Shown: positions 53,024 to 62,347, counted from the first letter of the stretch. The stretch: DNA of 64,000 nt from Nocardia lijiangensis NBRC 108240 (GCF_001613045.1 NZ_BDBP01000056.1:1-64000); one strand, 5' to 3'. Notes: generated by a model from the sequence alone, not told the origin. Translations and numbers: made by a program.

Positions 53024-53857
53024 TTACGCTCCCAACTCGATCGGTGCACCGACGAGGGAGCCGTACTCGGTCCAGCTCCCGTCGTAGTTCTTGACGTTCT
53101 GGTGGCCGAGCAGTTCCTGGAGCACGAACCAGGTGTGCGAGGAACGCTCGCCGATGCGGCAGTAGGCGATGGTGTCCTTCTCGCCGTCGAGGCCGGCTTC
53201 CTTGTAGATCTCGGTGAGCTCGGCGTCGGACTTGAAGGTGCCGTCCTCGTTGGCCGCCTTGCTCCACGGCACGTTGATGGCGCCGGGGATGTGTCCGGGA
53301 CGCTGGCTCTGCTCCTGCGGCAGGTGCGCGGGAGCGAGGATCTTGCCGGAGAACTCGTCAGGCGAACGCACGTCGACCAGGTTCTTGGCGCCGATGGCCG
53401 CGATGACCTCGTCGCGGAACGCGCGGATCGACAGATCGGGCGCGGAGGCCTTGTACTGGGTGCCGGGACGGTTCACGGCCTCGGTGGACAGCGGACGGCC
53501 GTCCAGCTCCCACTTCTTGCGGCCGCCGTCGAGCAGCTTGACGTTGTTGTGGCCGTACAGCTTGAAGTACCAGTAGGCGTACGCGGCGAACCAGTTGTTG
53601 TTGCCGCCGTAGAGGACAACCTCGTCGTCGTTCGAGATGCCGCGCGCCGAGAGCAGGTCGGAGAACTGCTCCTGGTTCACGAAGTCACGACGAACCTGAT
53701 CCTGCAGGTCCTTCTTCCAATCGAGCCGCACGGCGCCCTCGATGTGGCCGCCATCGTAGGCAGAGGTGTCCTCATCGACCTCGACGAAGACGACGCCGGG
53801 GGCGTTGAGGTTCTCTTCGGCCCAGTCCACGGAGACCAGGACATCGGAGCGAGCCAT
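53024..53857 (-). CDS. cysA2: thiosulfate sulfurtransferase (rhodanese)
   Basis: Two rhodanese domains in 277 residues. The first (residues about 8-125) is inactive and the second carries the persulfide cysteine in YCRIGERSSHTWF near residue 233. It moves sulfane sulfur from thiosulfate to cyanide or protein acceptors and has been linked to MoeZ/thiolation pathways in mycobacteria. It sits 30 bp after DUF4395 and is probably controlled by the upstream poly-Cys leader. Confidence 0.94.
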   Translation of the reverse strand: MARSDVLVSVDWAEENLNAPGVVFVEVDEDTSAYDGGHIEGAVRLDWKKDLQDQVRRDFVNQEQFSDLLSARGISNDDEVVLYGGNNNWFAAYAYWYFKLYGHNNVKLLDGGRKKWELDGRPLSTEAVNRPGTQYKASAPDLSIRAFRDEVIAAIGAKNLVDVRSPDEFSGKILAPAHLPQEQSQRPGHIPGAINVPWSKAANEDGTFKSDAELTEIYKEAGLDGEKDTIAYCRIGERSSHTWFVLQELLGHQNVKNYDGSWTEYGSLVGAPIELGA

Positions 53858-53887
53858 TGTGTTCCTTTCAGAGATGACTTGCAGGGG

Positions 53888-54460
53888 TCAGTTCGATGCC
53901 GGGGCCCCGGCGGGAGCGTCAGGCCCGGAGGCGGAAGCCCGCGTAACCACGGAGGGCCCGCGGACGCCGCCATGGACGCTGTTCCGGCGGAGGCGGGCTA
54001 CCAGCGGATAGATCTGGCAACCCAGGCAGATCCCGAACGCCGCGTTCAAGAACGCCGCGAACAGGGCAAAGCCGGCGAACACCGCGCCGACGACTGTGGA
54101 GCCGAGCACGAAGCCCAGCAGGCTGACGGCCGCGAACGCGAAGCCGAGCAACTGCGCGAAGCGCAGCGGCGGCGTCGGCTCGGTCTCGCTGGTGGGGGCG
54201 AGACGCGGCGCGAGGAAGGTGGCGAAGATCCGGCCGTACGGGTGCTTGCGCGGACCGGAGGCCGCGCCGATCGCGAAGACGACCGCCTGGAGCGCGATCA
54301 AGACCGCGGCGGCTGCCGGGGAGATGGCCGCGGCGAGCAGGACCAGGACGAGCACGGCGGTGGTGACCCAGGCCGCGAAGCGGGGACCGCGCACGTCGAC
54401 GCGGTCGATCGCGGGGGGAATTGCGGTGTCTACGGAAGTGTTCCGGGTTTCGGTGGACAT
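53888..54460 (-). CDS. DUF4395 membrane protein
   Basis: A 190-residue membrane protein with four predicted helices (AWVTTAVLVLVLLAAAI, AAVLIALQAVVFAIG, LLGFAFAAVSLLGFVLG, VGAVFAGFALFAAFLN). A CLGCQIY motif near residue 153 could hold a redox-active cysteine pair. It is the first full gene after the poly-Cys leader and precedes cysA2, so a role in sulfur uptake or oxidation is likely but unproven. AGGAG lies 9 nt before the ATG and could be masked by an upstream anti-ribosome-site sequence. Confidence 0.85.
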   Translation of the reverse strand: MSTETRNTSVDTAIPPAIDRVDVRGPRFAAWVTTAVLVLVLLAAAISPAAAAVLIALQAVVFAIGAASGPRKHPYGRIFATFLAPRLAPTSETEPTPPLRFAQLLGFAFAAVSLLGFVLGSTVVGAVFAGFALFAAFLNAAFGICLGCQIYPLVARLRRNSVHGGVRGPSVVTRASASGPDAPAGAPASN

Positions 54461-54584
54461 TGTGCGTACTCCTGCGCTGAATGCGTTGATTGGCTGGAAA
54501 TTTGCCAACTCGCCGGGGGATCGTGTGATCACTCGCGCGGCGGGCAACGGTCGGCGTCAGGAAATTCCGGGGACAGCCGACCGA
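54461..54584 (-). promoter_or_regulatory. putative attenuator region with ribosome-site-sequestering pairing
   Basis: On the minus strand TCCTGACGC (54562-54554) can pair with GCGCAGGA (54477-54470), which includes the ribosome site of the DUF4395 gene. Only one base is bulged. Ribosome position on the leader could decide whether this pairing forms. This is inference from complementarity by eye. Confidence 0.45.
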
Positions 54585-54671
54585 TCAGCGGCACAGGCAG
54601 CAACAACCACCGAGCCGACACAGATCCACTGTGCGGCGTCGGGTGAGCATCAGCTCGTGGTCGGATTGCAC
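54585..54671 (-). CDS. leaderless poly-cysteine leader peptide (cysteine-responsive attenuator)
   Basis: From a GTG at 54671 this frame encodes 28 residues ending LCRLGGCCCLCR and a stop, five cysteines in the last 11 residues. An internal ATG at 54650 is in frame. TAAACT (54684-54679) lies seven bases before the GTG, and no ribosome site exists, so it should be translated from a leaderless mRNA. In mycobacteria such poly-Cys ORFs precede sulfur genes, including cysA2, and stalling at Cys codons when cysteine is scarce raises downstream expression. The downstream genes here are DUF4395, cysA2 and sseC, as expected. Confidence 0.85.
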   Translation of the reverse strand: MQSDHELMLTRRRTVDLCRLGGCCCLCR

Positions 54672-54678
54672 GAAAGGC

Positions 54679-54684
54679 AGTTTA
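54679..54684 (-). promoter_or_regulatory. -10 element of the sulfur operon
   Basis: TAAACT on the minus strand is placed so that transcription begins at the GTG of the poly-Cys leader. The -35 region is not clear. Confidence 0.55.
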
Positions 54685-54740
54685 CCCAATTGGAACGGAG
54701 AATTGGACCCGGGGTACGTCACAGTCGCCGTCCAGCGGCT

Positions 54741-55190
54741 TTACGACTGGTTTTGCCCCGTCAAGGGGGCCAACGCGGTGCGCAGATCGCCCGGCTTGGG
54801 CACGCCCGAGATGCGGAAGCGCTCCCGGCCTTCGATGTCGAAGACGAACGTGGTCGGCAGCGAGAGCACGTTCAGTTCCTTGGCGAGCGCGGGTTCGGCA
54901 TCGATGTCGACCTCGATGTCCTGCGGCGGGCGCGGCGTCTCGGCCAAGTCCGTCGCGACTCCGGCAACCACTCGGCGAACCGCGGCACACGGCCCGCACC
55001 AGTCGGCGGAGAAGTGCAGCACGGCAGGACCGGAGCCGGTCACACCCACCCCGGCGAGTAGCGCGGCGCGCGCGGAGCCGGTCACTGCGGTGGGAGCGGC
55101 CGCGCGCAGCTTGCCGTGGCGGCCGCGCAGCGCCAGCCCGACGGCGAGTGCGGTGATCAGGACGAGAGCGAGAAGTGTGAGTTCGGTCAT
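54741..55190 (-). CDS. thiX: thioredoxin-family protein (ThiX-like)
   Basis: A 149-residue thioredoxin-fold protein with the active site WCGPC at residues 64-68. It has an N-terminal membrane anchor (LLALVLITALAVGLAL, residues 6-21), so the redox domain is probably outside the membrane. The cis-proline is in SLPTTFVF. It is coupled to lmeA by ATGA and ends 70 bp before the poly-Cys leader. It may reduce disulfides for the sulfur genes next to it. Confidence 0.88.
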   Translation of the reverse strand: MTELTLLALVLITALAVGLALRGRHGKLRAAAPTAVTGSARAALLAGVGVTGSGPAVLHFSADWCGPCAAVRRVVAGVATDLAETPRPPQDIEVDIDAEPALAKELNVLSLPTTFVFDIEGRERFRISGVPKPGDLRTALAPLTGQNQS

Positions 55191-55999
55191 GGTCTCTGCA
55201 GCTGGTCCAAGTCGATCGTCACGTTCTCTCCTTTGCCCTCGACCAAGATCTGCCCGCCCAGCGCGAACACCTTGGTCGGGCGGACACCGAAGGGCAGGTC
55301 CTTCGTATCGATAGTGCGCGTGAAGCGCGCGAGCACCGCGGGCCGGTCCGCCTCGGAGACGACGGCGGTGGTGGTCAGATCGGTGTCGCTGCTGCGATAG
55401 AAGCCGGTCGCGACGACCTTGACCTGGTCGCCGTCCAGCATCACCTCGGCCTGCACCGCGACCTTGTCGCCGTTCTGCGCACCCGACTTTCCGGGCTGGG
55501 CGGTGCTGCCCGGCAGCGTGCCGGTGAGCACCAGCGCGCCCTCGGTGGTCATGCCGGTGCCGCCGGAGCCGCCCGTCCCGTCGGATTTGTCCGCCGGGCG
55601 CGAATGCACTTGCAGGTCGGGGATATTGAACAGGCGGCCCAGTTCGACCGGCTCGATGCGCATGGCCGCCTGGACCTTCTCCACCGGCACCTTGCGCACG
55701 TTGCCGTCGGCCAGGTCGCTCATGCTCACCCGGACGCCGGTGAGCGTCGCGTCGACCGAGATCTCGCCGGGAATGTCGGGGCGAACCACGGCCGCGCGGA
55801 TCACCATGCTCTGGTACCGGCCGTCGAGGGCCTGGCCGAGAAACGGGAAGCCGTGGATGGTCACCTCGGGGTCGGCGCTGAGATCGGCCCCCTCGCGCAG
55901 GGTGCGCGAGACGCGGTACTCCGAGTAGGCGGCGGCACCGAAATCGATGACGACCGCCAAACCCGCGAGAACCAGCAGCCCGATGATCAGCTTGCGCAT
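55187..55999 (-). CDS. lmeA: LmeA-family (DUF2993) lipid-binding protein
   Basis: A 270-residue exported protein of the DUF2993 family. In mycobacteria LmeA is a periplasmic phospholipid-binding factor needed for lipomannan elongation. A signal anchor covers residues 4-24 (IIGLLVLAGLAVVIDFGAAA). The body holds VTIHGFPFLGQALDGRY, a family motif. A Gly/Ser/Thr-rich stretch near residue 148 is an added loop. The ATG at 55999 is chosen; TACTGT lies seven bases upstream, so this mRNA too could be leaderless. It fits with the GT87 enzyme in the window. Confidence 0.85.
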   Translation of the reverse strand: MRKLIIGLLVLAGLAVVIDFGAAAYSEYRVSRTLREGADLSADPEVTIHGFPFLGQALDGRYQSMVIRAAVVRPDIPGEISVDATLTGVRVSMSDLADGNVRKVPVEKVQAAMRIEPVELGRLFNIPDLQVHSRPADKSDGTGGSGGTGMTTEGALVLTGTLPGSTAQPGKSGAQNGDKVAVQAEVMLDGDQVKVVATGFYRSSDTDLTTTAVVSEADRPAVLARFTRTIDTKDLPFGVRPTKVFALGGQILVEGKGENVTIDLDQLQRP

Positions 56000-56170
56000 G
56001 CCATGAACAGTAATGCGAGGGCGCATTTCGGGTCGCGAGGGTCTCGTCCCGGGCATATCGGTCACCCGGATGGCGAGGTCATCGGGGTTGACGCGCTAAT
56101 CTTGCACTCGATTACCTGTGATTAGCGATGTGGCTTCCGGCGATGCTGCTGTTGCCCGGCGCTACGAGAT

Positions 56171-56180
56171 GGGAGGAGGG
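56171..56180 (+). promoter_or_regulatory. ribosome binding site deciding the glnR start
   Basis: GGGAGGAGGG lies just before CTT GTG. It supports the GTG at 56184 over the in-frame ATG at 56169, which would put the site inside the gene. Confidence 0.6.
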
Positions 56181-56183
56181 CTT

Positions 56184-56945
56184 GTGGAGCTGCTCCTGCT
56201 GACCTCTGACCCCAACCCGGAGTCGGTGTTGCCCTCGCTCGCGCTGCTCGCGCACAACGTGCGGCCCGCACCGACAGAGGTGGCGTCACTGCTCGAGGCG
56301 GGTACCGCCGATGTCGCACTTGTCGACGCCCGCACCGATCTCGCCGCCGCCCGCGGCCTGTGCCGACTGCTCGGCAGCACCGGTTCGTCGGTGCCGGTCG
56401 TCGCCGTGCTCACCGAGGGCGGGCTGGTCGCGGTCAACGCGGACTGGGGACTGGACGACATCCTGCTGCCCGGCACCGGCCCCGCCGAGCTCGACGCCCG
56501 GCTGCGCTTGCTGGTCGGTCGCAACGGCGGCGTGGCAAGCCCCGAGAACACCGGCAAGATCACCCTCGGCGAACTCGTCATCGACGAGGGCACCTACACC
56601 GCCCGGCTGCGCGGCCGCCCGCTCGACCTCACCTACAAGGAGTTCGAGCTCCTGAAATACCTTGCCCAGCACGCGGGCCGGGTCTTCACCCGCGCCCAGT
56701 TGCTGCAGGAGGTGTGGGGCTACGACTTCTTCGGCGGCACCCGCACCGTCGACGTGCACGTCCGCCGCTTGCGCGCCAAGCTCGGCAGCGAATACGAATC
56801 GCTCATCGGCACGGTGCGCAATGTCGGCTACAAGGCGGTCCGCCCCGCCCGCAACTCGACGAAGGGCGAGACCGTCACGTTCCCCGAGGACGACACCGAG
56901 GGCGACGACTCGACCCTCACGCCGCTCAACGGCTCGGCGCAGTAG
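56184..56945 (+). CDS. glnR: OmpR-type nitrogen regulator GlnR
   Basis: A 253-residue orphan response regulator that controls nitrogen assimilation genes in actinomycetes. The receiver-like domain (about residues 1-110) lacks a normal phosphorylation pocket, and the winged helix is at residues 125-220 ([57 protein letters not shown]). No kinase gene is adjacent, as is usual for GlnR. The C-terminal tail is acidic. The order lmeA, glnR, mshD matches mycobacteria. Confidence 0.92.
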   Translation: MELLLLTSDPNPESVLPSLALLAHNVRPAPTEVASLLEAGTADVALVDARTDLAAARGLCRLLGSTGSSVPVVAVLTEGGLVAVNADWGLDDILLPGTGPAELDARLRLLVGRNGGVASPENTGKITLGELVIDEGTYTARLRGRPLDLTYKEFELLKYLAQHAGRVFTRAQLLQEVWGYDFFGGTRTVDVHVRRLRAKLGSEYESLIGTVRNVGYKAVRPARNSTKGETVTFPEDDTEGDDSTLTPLNGSAQ

Positions 56946-57081
56946 GTCGTAGCGGCTCGCGTACCGCTGGCCCCGGAATGTCACGGTTGCCTATTGCGCT
57001 GACAGACTTCGACGAGAGCGGCGTCGAGTTGGTGTCGCGCAGTGGCGTACTTGGCGACGCCGTACGGGAGAGGGGCAGGAC

Positions 57082-57981
57082 ATGGTCGACGTGCGATGGG
57101 CCGACGAGCTGGATGCCGGCACGGCGCGGGCGGTGCGCGAGTTGCTCGGGCGGGCGACCTCCGCCGACGGCGTGGCCCCCGTCTCCGAGCAGGCCGTGCT
57201 CTCGCTGGACGAGAAGGGCGCGGCGCGGCATGTGCTCGCCGAGCGAGCGGGCACGATCGTCGGATACGCCAATCTCGTTCCTGCGCACGGAGATCACCCC
57301 GCGATGACGGAGGTCGCCGTCGATCCCGATGCACGCGGGAGCGGTGCAGGGACCGAACTCGTGCGCGCCGCACTGGCGGAGGGCGGGCCGGGCGCGCGGG
57401 TGTGGGCGCACGGTGATCGGCCCGCGGCCAAGGCGATCGCGGCCCGGCTCGACCTGGTCACCGCGCGCGAGTTGTGGCAGATGCGACGTCCTTTGGCAAC
57501 TCCCGAGCTACCGGAGTTGACGGTTCCGGACGGGCTCGTCCTGCGCACCTACTCCGGCTCCGCCGACGACGCCGAACTGCTCCGCGTGAACAACGCCGCG
57601 TTCCACTGGCACCCCGAGCAGGGCGGCTGGACCGAGCGCGATGTCCAGGTCCGTCGCGCAGAGCCGTGGTTCGACCCGAAGGGCCTGTTCATCGTCACGG
57701 ACGCCGGCGAGCCCGCCCGCATTCTCGGCTTCCACTGGACCAAGGTGCACCACGAGGAGCATCCCCCGGTCGGTGAGGTCTACATCGTCGGCATCGATCC
57801 CGCCGCCCAGGGCCGCGGACTCGGCCGTCTCCTCACCCTCGCGGGCCTGCACCACCTGCGCGACGGCGGACTCCCGGAGGCCCTGCTCTACACGGAAGCG
57901 GACAACACCGCCGCCGTCCACACCTACACCCGGCTCGGCTTCACCACCGCTCACGTCGACGTCGCCTACGCCGCCCGGTAG
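57082..57981 (+). CDS. mshD: mycothiol synthase
   Basis: MshD acetylates Cys-GlcN-Ins to make mycothiol, the main thiol of actinomycetes. The 299-residue protein has two GNAT domains. The acetyl-CoA-binding loop of the second is EVYIVGIDPAAQGRGLGRLL near residue 232, and that of the first is EVAVDPDARGSGAGTELV near residue 75. FHWHPEQGGWTERD near residue 172 is MshD-specific. A copy-like remnant of its 3' end lies just downstream. Confidence 0.95.
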   Translation: MVDVRWADELDAGTARAVRELLGRATSADGVAPVSEQAVLSLDEKGAARHVLAERAGTIVGYANLVPAHGDHPAMTEVAVDPDARGSGAGTELVRAALAEGGPGARVWAHGDRPAAKAIAARLDLVTARELWQMRRPLATPELPELTVPDGLVLRTYSGSADDAELLRVNNAAFHWHPEQGGWTERDVQVRRAEPWFDPKGLFIVTDAGEPARILGFHWTKVHHEEHPPVGEVYIVGIDPAAQGRGLGRLLTLAGLHHLRDGGLPEALLYTEADNTAAVHTYTRLGFTTAHVDVAYAAR

Positions 57982-58095
57982 ATCGAATCCGTCGAGTCCA
58001 GGTGAACGCCGGTGCCTGCCTTGCCCGTATCGGGGCGTTCGACGTCGCCCACGCCCCACGGCAACCCGAATCCGACGAGTCCAGGTGAGACCGCC
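57957..58095 (+). repeat. imperfect direct repeat overlapping the mshD 3' end
   Basis: A block of about 50 bp at the mshD end (GACGTCGCCTACGCCG, then CGAATCCGTCGAGTCCAGGT at 57984-58003) recurs about 83 bp later (GACGTCGCCCACGCCC, then CGAATCCGACGAGTCCAGGT at 58067-58086). Confidence 0.7.
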
Positions 58096-58260
58096 ACCCA
58101 GGGCAGGTCTCGCCCGTCGGAATCGCGTACGAAAGCTCCCGAAACGCGTGACGCAATCCGGACGGCACCCCAACGAAATGTGGCGCGAAAGTGACCAGGC
58201 GGGGCCGTCCAGTGAAGCTGCGGCAAATGTCACACAAAACAGACGCAATCGCGCCGGTGT

Positions 58261-58282
58261 GTTCACCTCGCGTTCACTCAGC
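58261..58282 (+). promoter_or_regulatory. PHO-type box upstream of pstS
   Basis: Two adjacent 11-bp direct repeats, GTTCACCTCGC (58261-58271) and GTTCACTCAGC (58272-58282), match the actinomycete PhoP/RegX3 unit starting GTTCAC. It lies just upstream of the -35 of pstS, the position of an activator site. Confidence 0.8.
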
Positions 58283-58291
58283 TTGGTCCCG

Positions 58292-58320
58292 TTGTCAACC
58301 GGGCGACTTTACGTTACTTA
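58292..58320 (+). promoter_or_regulatory. pstS promoter
   Basis: TTGTCA (58292-58297) and TACTTA (58315-58320) are 17 bp apart, directly downstream of the PHO-type box. Confidence 0.6.
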
Positions 58321-58429
58321 AGGGCAGTGCAGCTGCTGCCTGGTGCGCAAGTTCCCCGCGAACGGCACCACAACACCCGCCCGGGCCGGTGAGGGACCGG
58401 GCGTGTCGGACGCGATTCCCGGAGGAATA

Positions 58430-59542
58430 GTGAATCTCAAGCGCAGCAGCGCCCTTGTCGGTGTGCTGGCCGCCGTCGCCATGCCACTTGCCGCCTGTGG
58501 CAGCGACGACAACACCACCGGCGATCCCAGCAACGCCGCCAACTCCAGCGTCGCCTGCGGTGGCAAGAAGTCGCTGAAGGCCAGTGGCGCGTCCTCCCAG
58601 AAGAACGCCATGGAGCGCTTCATCGCCGCCTACGAGGCGAACTGCGACGGCTACACCCTGAACTACACCTCCAGCGGCTCCGGTGCGGGCGTCAACGAGT
58701 TCATCGGCAACCAGACCGATTTCGGCGGCTCCGACTCCCCGCTCAGCTCGAAGAAGGAAGAGCCCGCCAAGGCTCAGGAGCGCTGCGGCGCCCCGGCGTG
58801 GAACCTGCCGACCGTCTTCGGCCCGATCGCGATCACCTACAACATCGACGGCGTCACCGACCTGGTGCTCGACGGCCCGACCGCCGCCAAGGTGTTCAAC
58901 GGCACCGTCGCCACCTGGGACGCCCCCGAGATCAAGGCGCTCAACCCGAACGCCAAGCTCCCGTCGGAGAAGATCGCCGTGATCTTCCGCTCGGACGAGT
59001 CGGGCACCACCGACAACTTCCAGCTCTACCTGGACGCCGCCTCCGACGGCGCGTGGGGCAAGGGCGCGGGCAAGACCTTCAACGGCGGTGTCGGTGAGGG
59101 CGCCAAGGGCAACGAGGGCACCTCGGCCGCGATCAAGAGCACCAAGAACTCGATCACCTACAACGAGTGGTCCTTCGCCAAGTCGCAGAACCTCTCCGTC
59201 TCGCAGATCGTCACCTCGGCGGGCAAGGACCCGGTGAAGCTGTCGGTCGAGACCGCGGGCAAGGCCATCGACGGCGTGAAGATCAAGGGTGAGGGCAACG
59301 ACCTCGTCCTCGACACCAGCTCGTTCTACAAGCCGACCGCCGCGGGCTCCTACCCGATCATGATGGCGACCTACGAGATCGTGTGCTCGAAGTACAGCGA
59401 CGCCGAGACCGGCAAGGCCGTCAAGGCGTTCCTGACCTCCGCCGTGACCAACGGCCAGAAGGGCCTCGACGAGGGCGGTTACATCCCGATCCCCGAGCAG
59501 TTCAAGACCCGCCTGACCACCGCGATCAACGCCATCTCCTGA
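58430..59542 (+). CDS. pstS: phosphate ABC transporter substrate-binding lipoprotein
   Basis: PstS captures phosphate outside the membrane for PstCAB. The 370-residue lipoprotein has a short signal with lipobox PLAAC (cysteine near residue 22). Phosphate-site segments are [38 protein letters not shown] and [12 protein letters not shown]. The GTG at 58430 has GGAGG five bases upstream, so I prefer it to the longer frame. It heads pstSCAB. Confidence 0.95.
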   Translation: MNLKRSSALVGVLAAVAMPLAACGSDDNTTGDPSNAANSSVACGGKKSLKASGASSQKNAMERFIAAYEANCDGYTLNYTSSGSGAGVNEFIGNQTDFGGSDSPLSSKKEEPAKAQERCGAPAWNLPTVFGPIAITYNIDGVTDLVLDGPTAAKVFNGTVATWDAPEIKALNPNAKLPSEKIAVIFRSDESGTTDNFQLYLDAASDGAWGKGAGKTFNGGVGEGAKGNEGTSAAIKSTKNSITYNEWSFAKSQNLSVSQIVTSAGKDPVKLSVETAGKAIDGVKIKGEGNDLVLDTSSFYKPTAAGSYPIMMATYEIVCSKYSDAETGKAVKAFLTSAVTNGQKGLDEGGYIPIPEQFKTRLTTAINAIS

Positions 59543-59552
59543 TCGCATAACC

Positions 59553-60602
59553 ATGACCGTGCACCCTGAGGTGACCGCACCGGGCTCGTCGGACTCGACG
59601 GGCCCGTCGGCGGCTGGAGATACTGCGCAGATGCCGAGTGATACGAACACCGAGCCGGCCCCGGTGAAGAGCCGTCCGCCCCACAGCCAACGCGCCGAGG
59701 TCGTTTTCCGCTCGCTCGCGACGGCCGCGGGCGCGATCATCGTCGCGTCCATCGCGTTGATCGCGCTGTTCCTATTGATTCGCGCAGTGCCTTCGCTCAG
59801 GGCCGACCAGGTGAACTTCTTCACCAGCACGGAGTTCAGCACCACCAACGCGGACGACCTCCGGTTCGGCATCCGTGACCTGCTCATGGTCACGGTGCTG
59901 AGCTCGGTCTTCGCGCTGGCGATCGCGGTGCCGATCGGTGTCGGCATCGCGCTGTTCCTGACCCACTACGCGCCGAAGACGTTGGCGCGCCCGTTCGCGA
60001 TGCTGGTCGACCTGCTCGCCGCGGTGCCGTCCATCGTCTTCGGTCTGTGGGGTTTCCTGGTGCTGGCTCCGGAACTGGAGCCGGTGCAGCGCTTCCTGAA
60101 CGAGAACCTCGGCTGGTTCTTCTTGTTCGCCGACGGCAATCTCTCCAGCTACGGCGGCACGATCTTCACCGCGGGCGTTGTGCTCGCGGTGATGATCCTG
60201 CCGATCATCACGTCGGTTTCGCGTGAGGTCTTCCACCTGACACCGGTCTCGCACATCGAGGCGGCGCAGGCGCTCGGTGCGACCAAGTGGGAGGTCGTGC
60301 GGATGACGGTGCTGCCCTACGGGCGCAGCGGTGTGATCGCGGGCTCGATGCTCGGCCTCGGCCGCGCGCTCGGTGAGACCATCGCGGTCCTCGTCGTGCT
60401 GCGCACCTCGGCACAGGCGGGCGGCTGGTCGCTGTTCGACGGCGGCTACACCTTCGCCTCCAAGATCGCTTCGGCGGCATCGGAATTCAGCTCGCCGCTG
60501 CCGACCGGTGCCTATATCGCGGCGGGCTTCGTGCTGTTCGCGCTGACCTTCGTGGTCAACGCGCTGGCCAGGCTCGCGGCAGGCGGAAAGGTGAACGGCT
60601 GA
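59553..60602 (+). CDS. pstC: phosphate ABC transporter permease PstC
   Basis: The first permease, 349 residues with six helices after a hydrophilic 50-residue N-terminus. [19 protein letters not shown] near residue 155 and the EAA loop [20 protein letters not shown] near residue 237 are typical. It begins 10 bp after pstS and overlaps pstA by ATGA-type TGATG. Confidence 0.95.
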   Translation: MTVHPEVTAPGSSDSTGPSAAGDTAQMPSDTNTEPAPVKSRPPHSQRAEVVFRSLATAAGAIIVASIALIALFLLIRAVPSLRADQVNFFTSTEFSTTNADDLRFGIRDLLMVTVLSSVFALAIAVPIGVGIALFLTHYAPKTLARPFAMLVDLLAAVPSIVFGLWGFLVLAPELEPVQRFLNENLGWFFLFADGNLSSYGGTIFTAGVVLAVMILPIITSVSREVFHLTPVSHIEAAQALGATKWEVVRMTVLPYGRSGVIAGSMLGLGRALGETIAVLVVLRTSAQAGGWSLFDGGYTFASKIASAASEFSSPLPTGAYIAAGFVLFALTFVVNALARLAAGGKVNG

Positions 60603-61507
60603 TGGCAACGCTGACGAAGTTCGACCAGCCGGTCAAGGCCCCGACCTTCCGGCACGTGAGCACCGCGCGGCGGGTGAAGAACCAGCTCGCCACGGGCCTG
60701 GTCACCGCCTGCTTCGCCATCGCGCTCGTGCCGCTCGGCTGGGTGCTGTGGATGGTGATCAGCAAGGGCATCAGCGCGATCGCCTCCCTCGACTGGTGGC
60801 AGAAGTCGCAGAAGGGCATCCTGCCCGATCAGTTCGGCGGCGGTGTCTACCACGCGATCTACGGCACCATCGTCCAGTCGGCGGTCGCGGCGATCATCGC
60901 CGTGCCGCTCGGCATCATGGCCGCGGTCTACCTGGTCGAGTACGGCAGGGGCAGGCTCGCCAAGGTCACCACGTTCATGGTCGACATCCTGGCGGGCGTG
61001 CCGTCGATCGTCGCGGCGCTGTTCATCTTCGCGCTGTGGATCGCCACGCTCGGCGCCCCGCAGAGCGCCTTCGCGGTGTCGCTGGCGCTGGTGCTGCTGA
61101 TGCTCCCGGTGGTGGTGCGCAGCACCGAGGAAATGCTGAAGCTGGTGCCGGACGAGTTGCGCGAGGCCTCCTACGCGCTGGGCATTCCCAAGTGGAAGAC
61201 CATCGTGCGGATCGTCATACCGACCGCCGCGCCCGGCATGATCAGCGGCACGCTGCTCTCCCTCGCCCGCGTCATGGGCGAGACCGCGCCGGTGCTGGTG
61301 CTCGTCGGCTACTCGAAGTCGATCAACACCAATCTCTTCGACGGCAACATGGCCTCGCTGCCGCTGCTGATCTACCAAGAGCTGGCCAACCCCGAAGCGG
61401 CGGGCCGCGAACGAGTCTGGGGTGCGGCGCTGACGCTGATCCTGCTCATCGCGCTGCTGTACCTGGCGGCGGCGGGCGTCAACAAGCTGCTCACGCGGAA
61501 CCGATAG
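60602..61507 (+). CDS. pstA: phosphate ABC transporter permease PstA
   Basis: The second permease, 301 residues. LAGVPSIVAALFIFALW near residue 130 and the EAA loop LREASYALGIPKWKTIVRIV near residue 187 mark the family. Its ATG overlaps the pstC stop, and pstB follows after 18 bp. Confidence 0.95.
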   Translation: MATLTKFDQPVKAPTFRHVSTARRVKNQLATGLVTACFAIALVPLGWVLWMVISKGISAIASLDWWQKSQKGILPDQFGGGVYHAIYGTIVQSAVAAIIAVPLGIMAAVYLVEYGRGRLAKVTTFMVDILAGVPSIVAALFIFALWIATLGAPQSAFAVSLALVLLMLPVVVRSTEEMLKLVPDELREASYALGIPKWKTIVRIVIPTAAPGMISGTLLSLARVMGETAPVLVLVGYSKSINTNLFDGNMASLPLLIYQELANPEAAGRERVWGAALTLILLIALLYLAAAGVNKLLTRNR

Positions 61508-61525
61508 AAGCGAACGGATATTCAG

Positions 61526-62302
61526 ATGGCCAAGCGCATCGACGTCAAAGACCTGAACATCTACTACGGCAAATTCCACGCGGTTGCCGATGTCGCGCTC
61601 ACGGTGTTGCCGCGCAGCGTGACCGCTTTCATCGGCCCGTCCGGTTGCGGTAAGTCCACCGTGCTTCGCTCGCTCAACCGCATGCACGAGGTGACCCCGA
61701 GCGCCCGCGTCGAGGGCGCCGTGCTGCTGGACGGCGAGGACATCTACGGCGCCACCGTCGACCCGGTCGGCGTGCGCCGCACCATCGGCATGGTGTTCCA
61801 GCGGCCGAACCCGTTCCCCACCATGTCGATTCGCGACAACGTGGTGGCCGGGCTGAAGCTGCAGGGCGTGCGCAACAAGAAGGAGCTCGACGAGGTCGCC
61901 GAGCGCTCGCTACGCGGCGCCAACCTCTGGAACGAGGTCAAGGACCGCCTCGACAAGCCGGGCGGCGGCCTGTCCGGCGGTCAGCAGCAGCGTCTGTGCA
62001 TCGCGCGCGCCATCGCGGTCTCGCCCGACGTGCTGCTGATGGACGAGCCCTGTTCGGCGCTGGACCCGATCTCCACGCTCGCGATCGAGGACCTGATCAC
62101 CGAGCTGAAGAAGGAATTCACGATCGTCATCGTGACGCACAACATGCAGCAGGCCGCCCGCGTGAGCGACCAGACCGGCTTCTTCAACCTGGAGGCCCAG
62201 GGCAAGCCGGGCAAGCTGATCGAGATCGACGACACCGAGAAGATCTTCTCCAACCCGGGCCAGAAGGCGACGGAGGACTACATCTCCGGCCGCTTCGGGT
62301 AA
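61526..62302 (+). CDS. pstB: phosphate ABC transporter ATPase PstB
   Basis: The ATPase that powers phosphate import, 258 residues. Walker A is GPSGCGKST near residue 34, the signature LSGGQQQRL near residue 150 and Walker [13 protein letters not shown] near residue 170. A hairpin terminator follows at 62348. PhoU, its usual regulator partner, is 1.1 kb away on the other strand. Confidence 0.96.
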   Translation: MAKRIDVKDLNIYYGKFHAVADVALTVLPRSVTAFIGPSGCGKSTVLRSLNRMHEVTPSARVEGAVLLDGEDIYGATVDPVGVRRTIGMVFQRPNPFPTMSIRDNVVAGLKLQGVRNKKELDEVAERSLRGANLWNEVKDRLDKPGGGLSGGQQQRLCIARAIAVSPDVLLMDEPCSALDPISTLAIEDLITELKKEFTIVIVTHNMQQAARVSDQTGFFNLEAQGKPGKLIEIDDTEKIFSNPGQKATEDYISGRFG

Positions 62303-62347
62303 TCACTTCCCGGTCACGCCTCGCCTACTTTTGGCGATTGGCATCGC

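Larger units (their letters stand above)
58096..58429 (+). other. intergenic region before pstS
   Basis: No gene is visible here. It holds the PHO-type box and pstS promoter, then a GC-rich leader of about 105 nt with the inverted pair CCCGGGCCGG / CCGGGCG before the GGAGG ribosome site. Confidence 0.5.
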
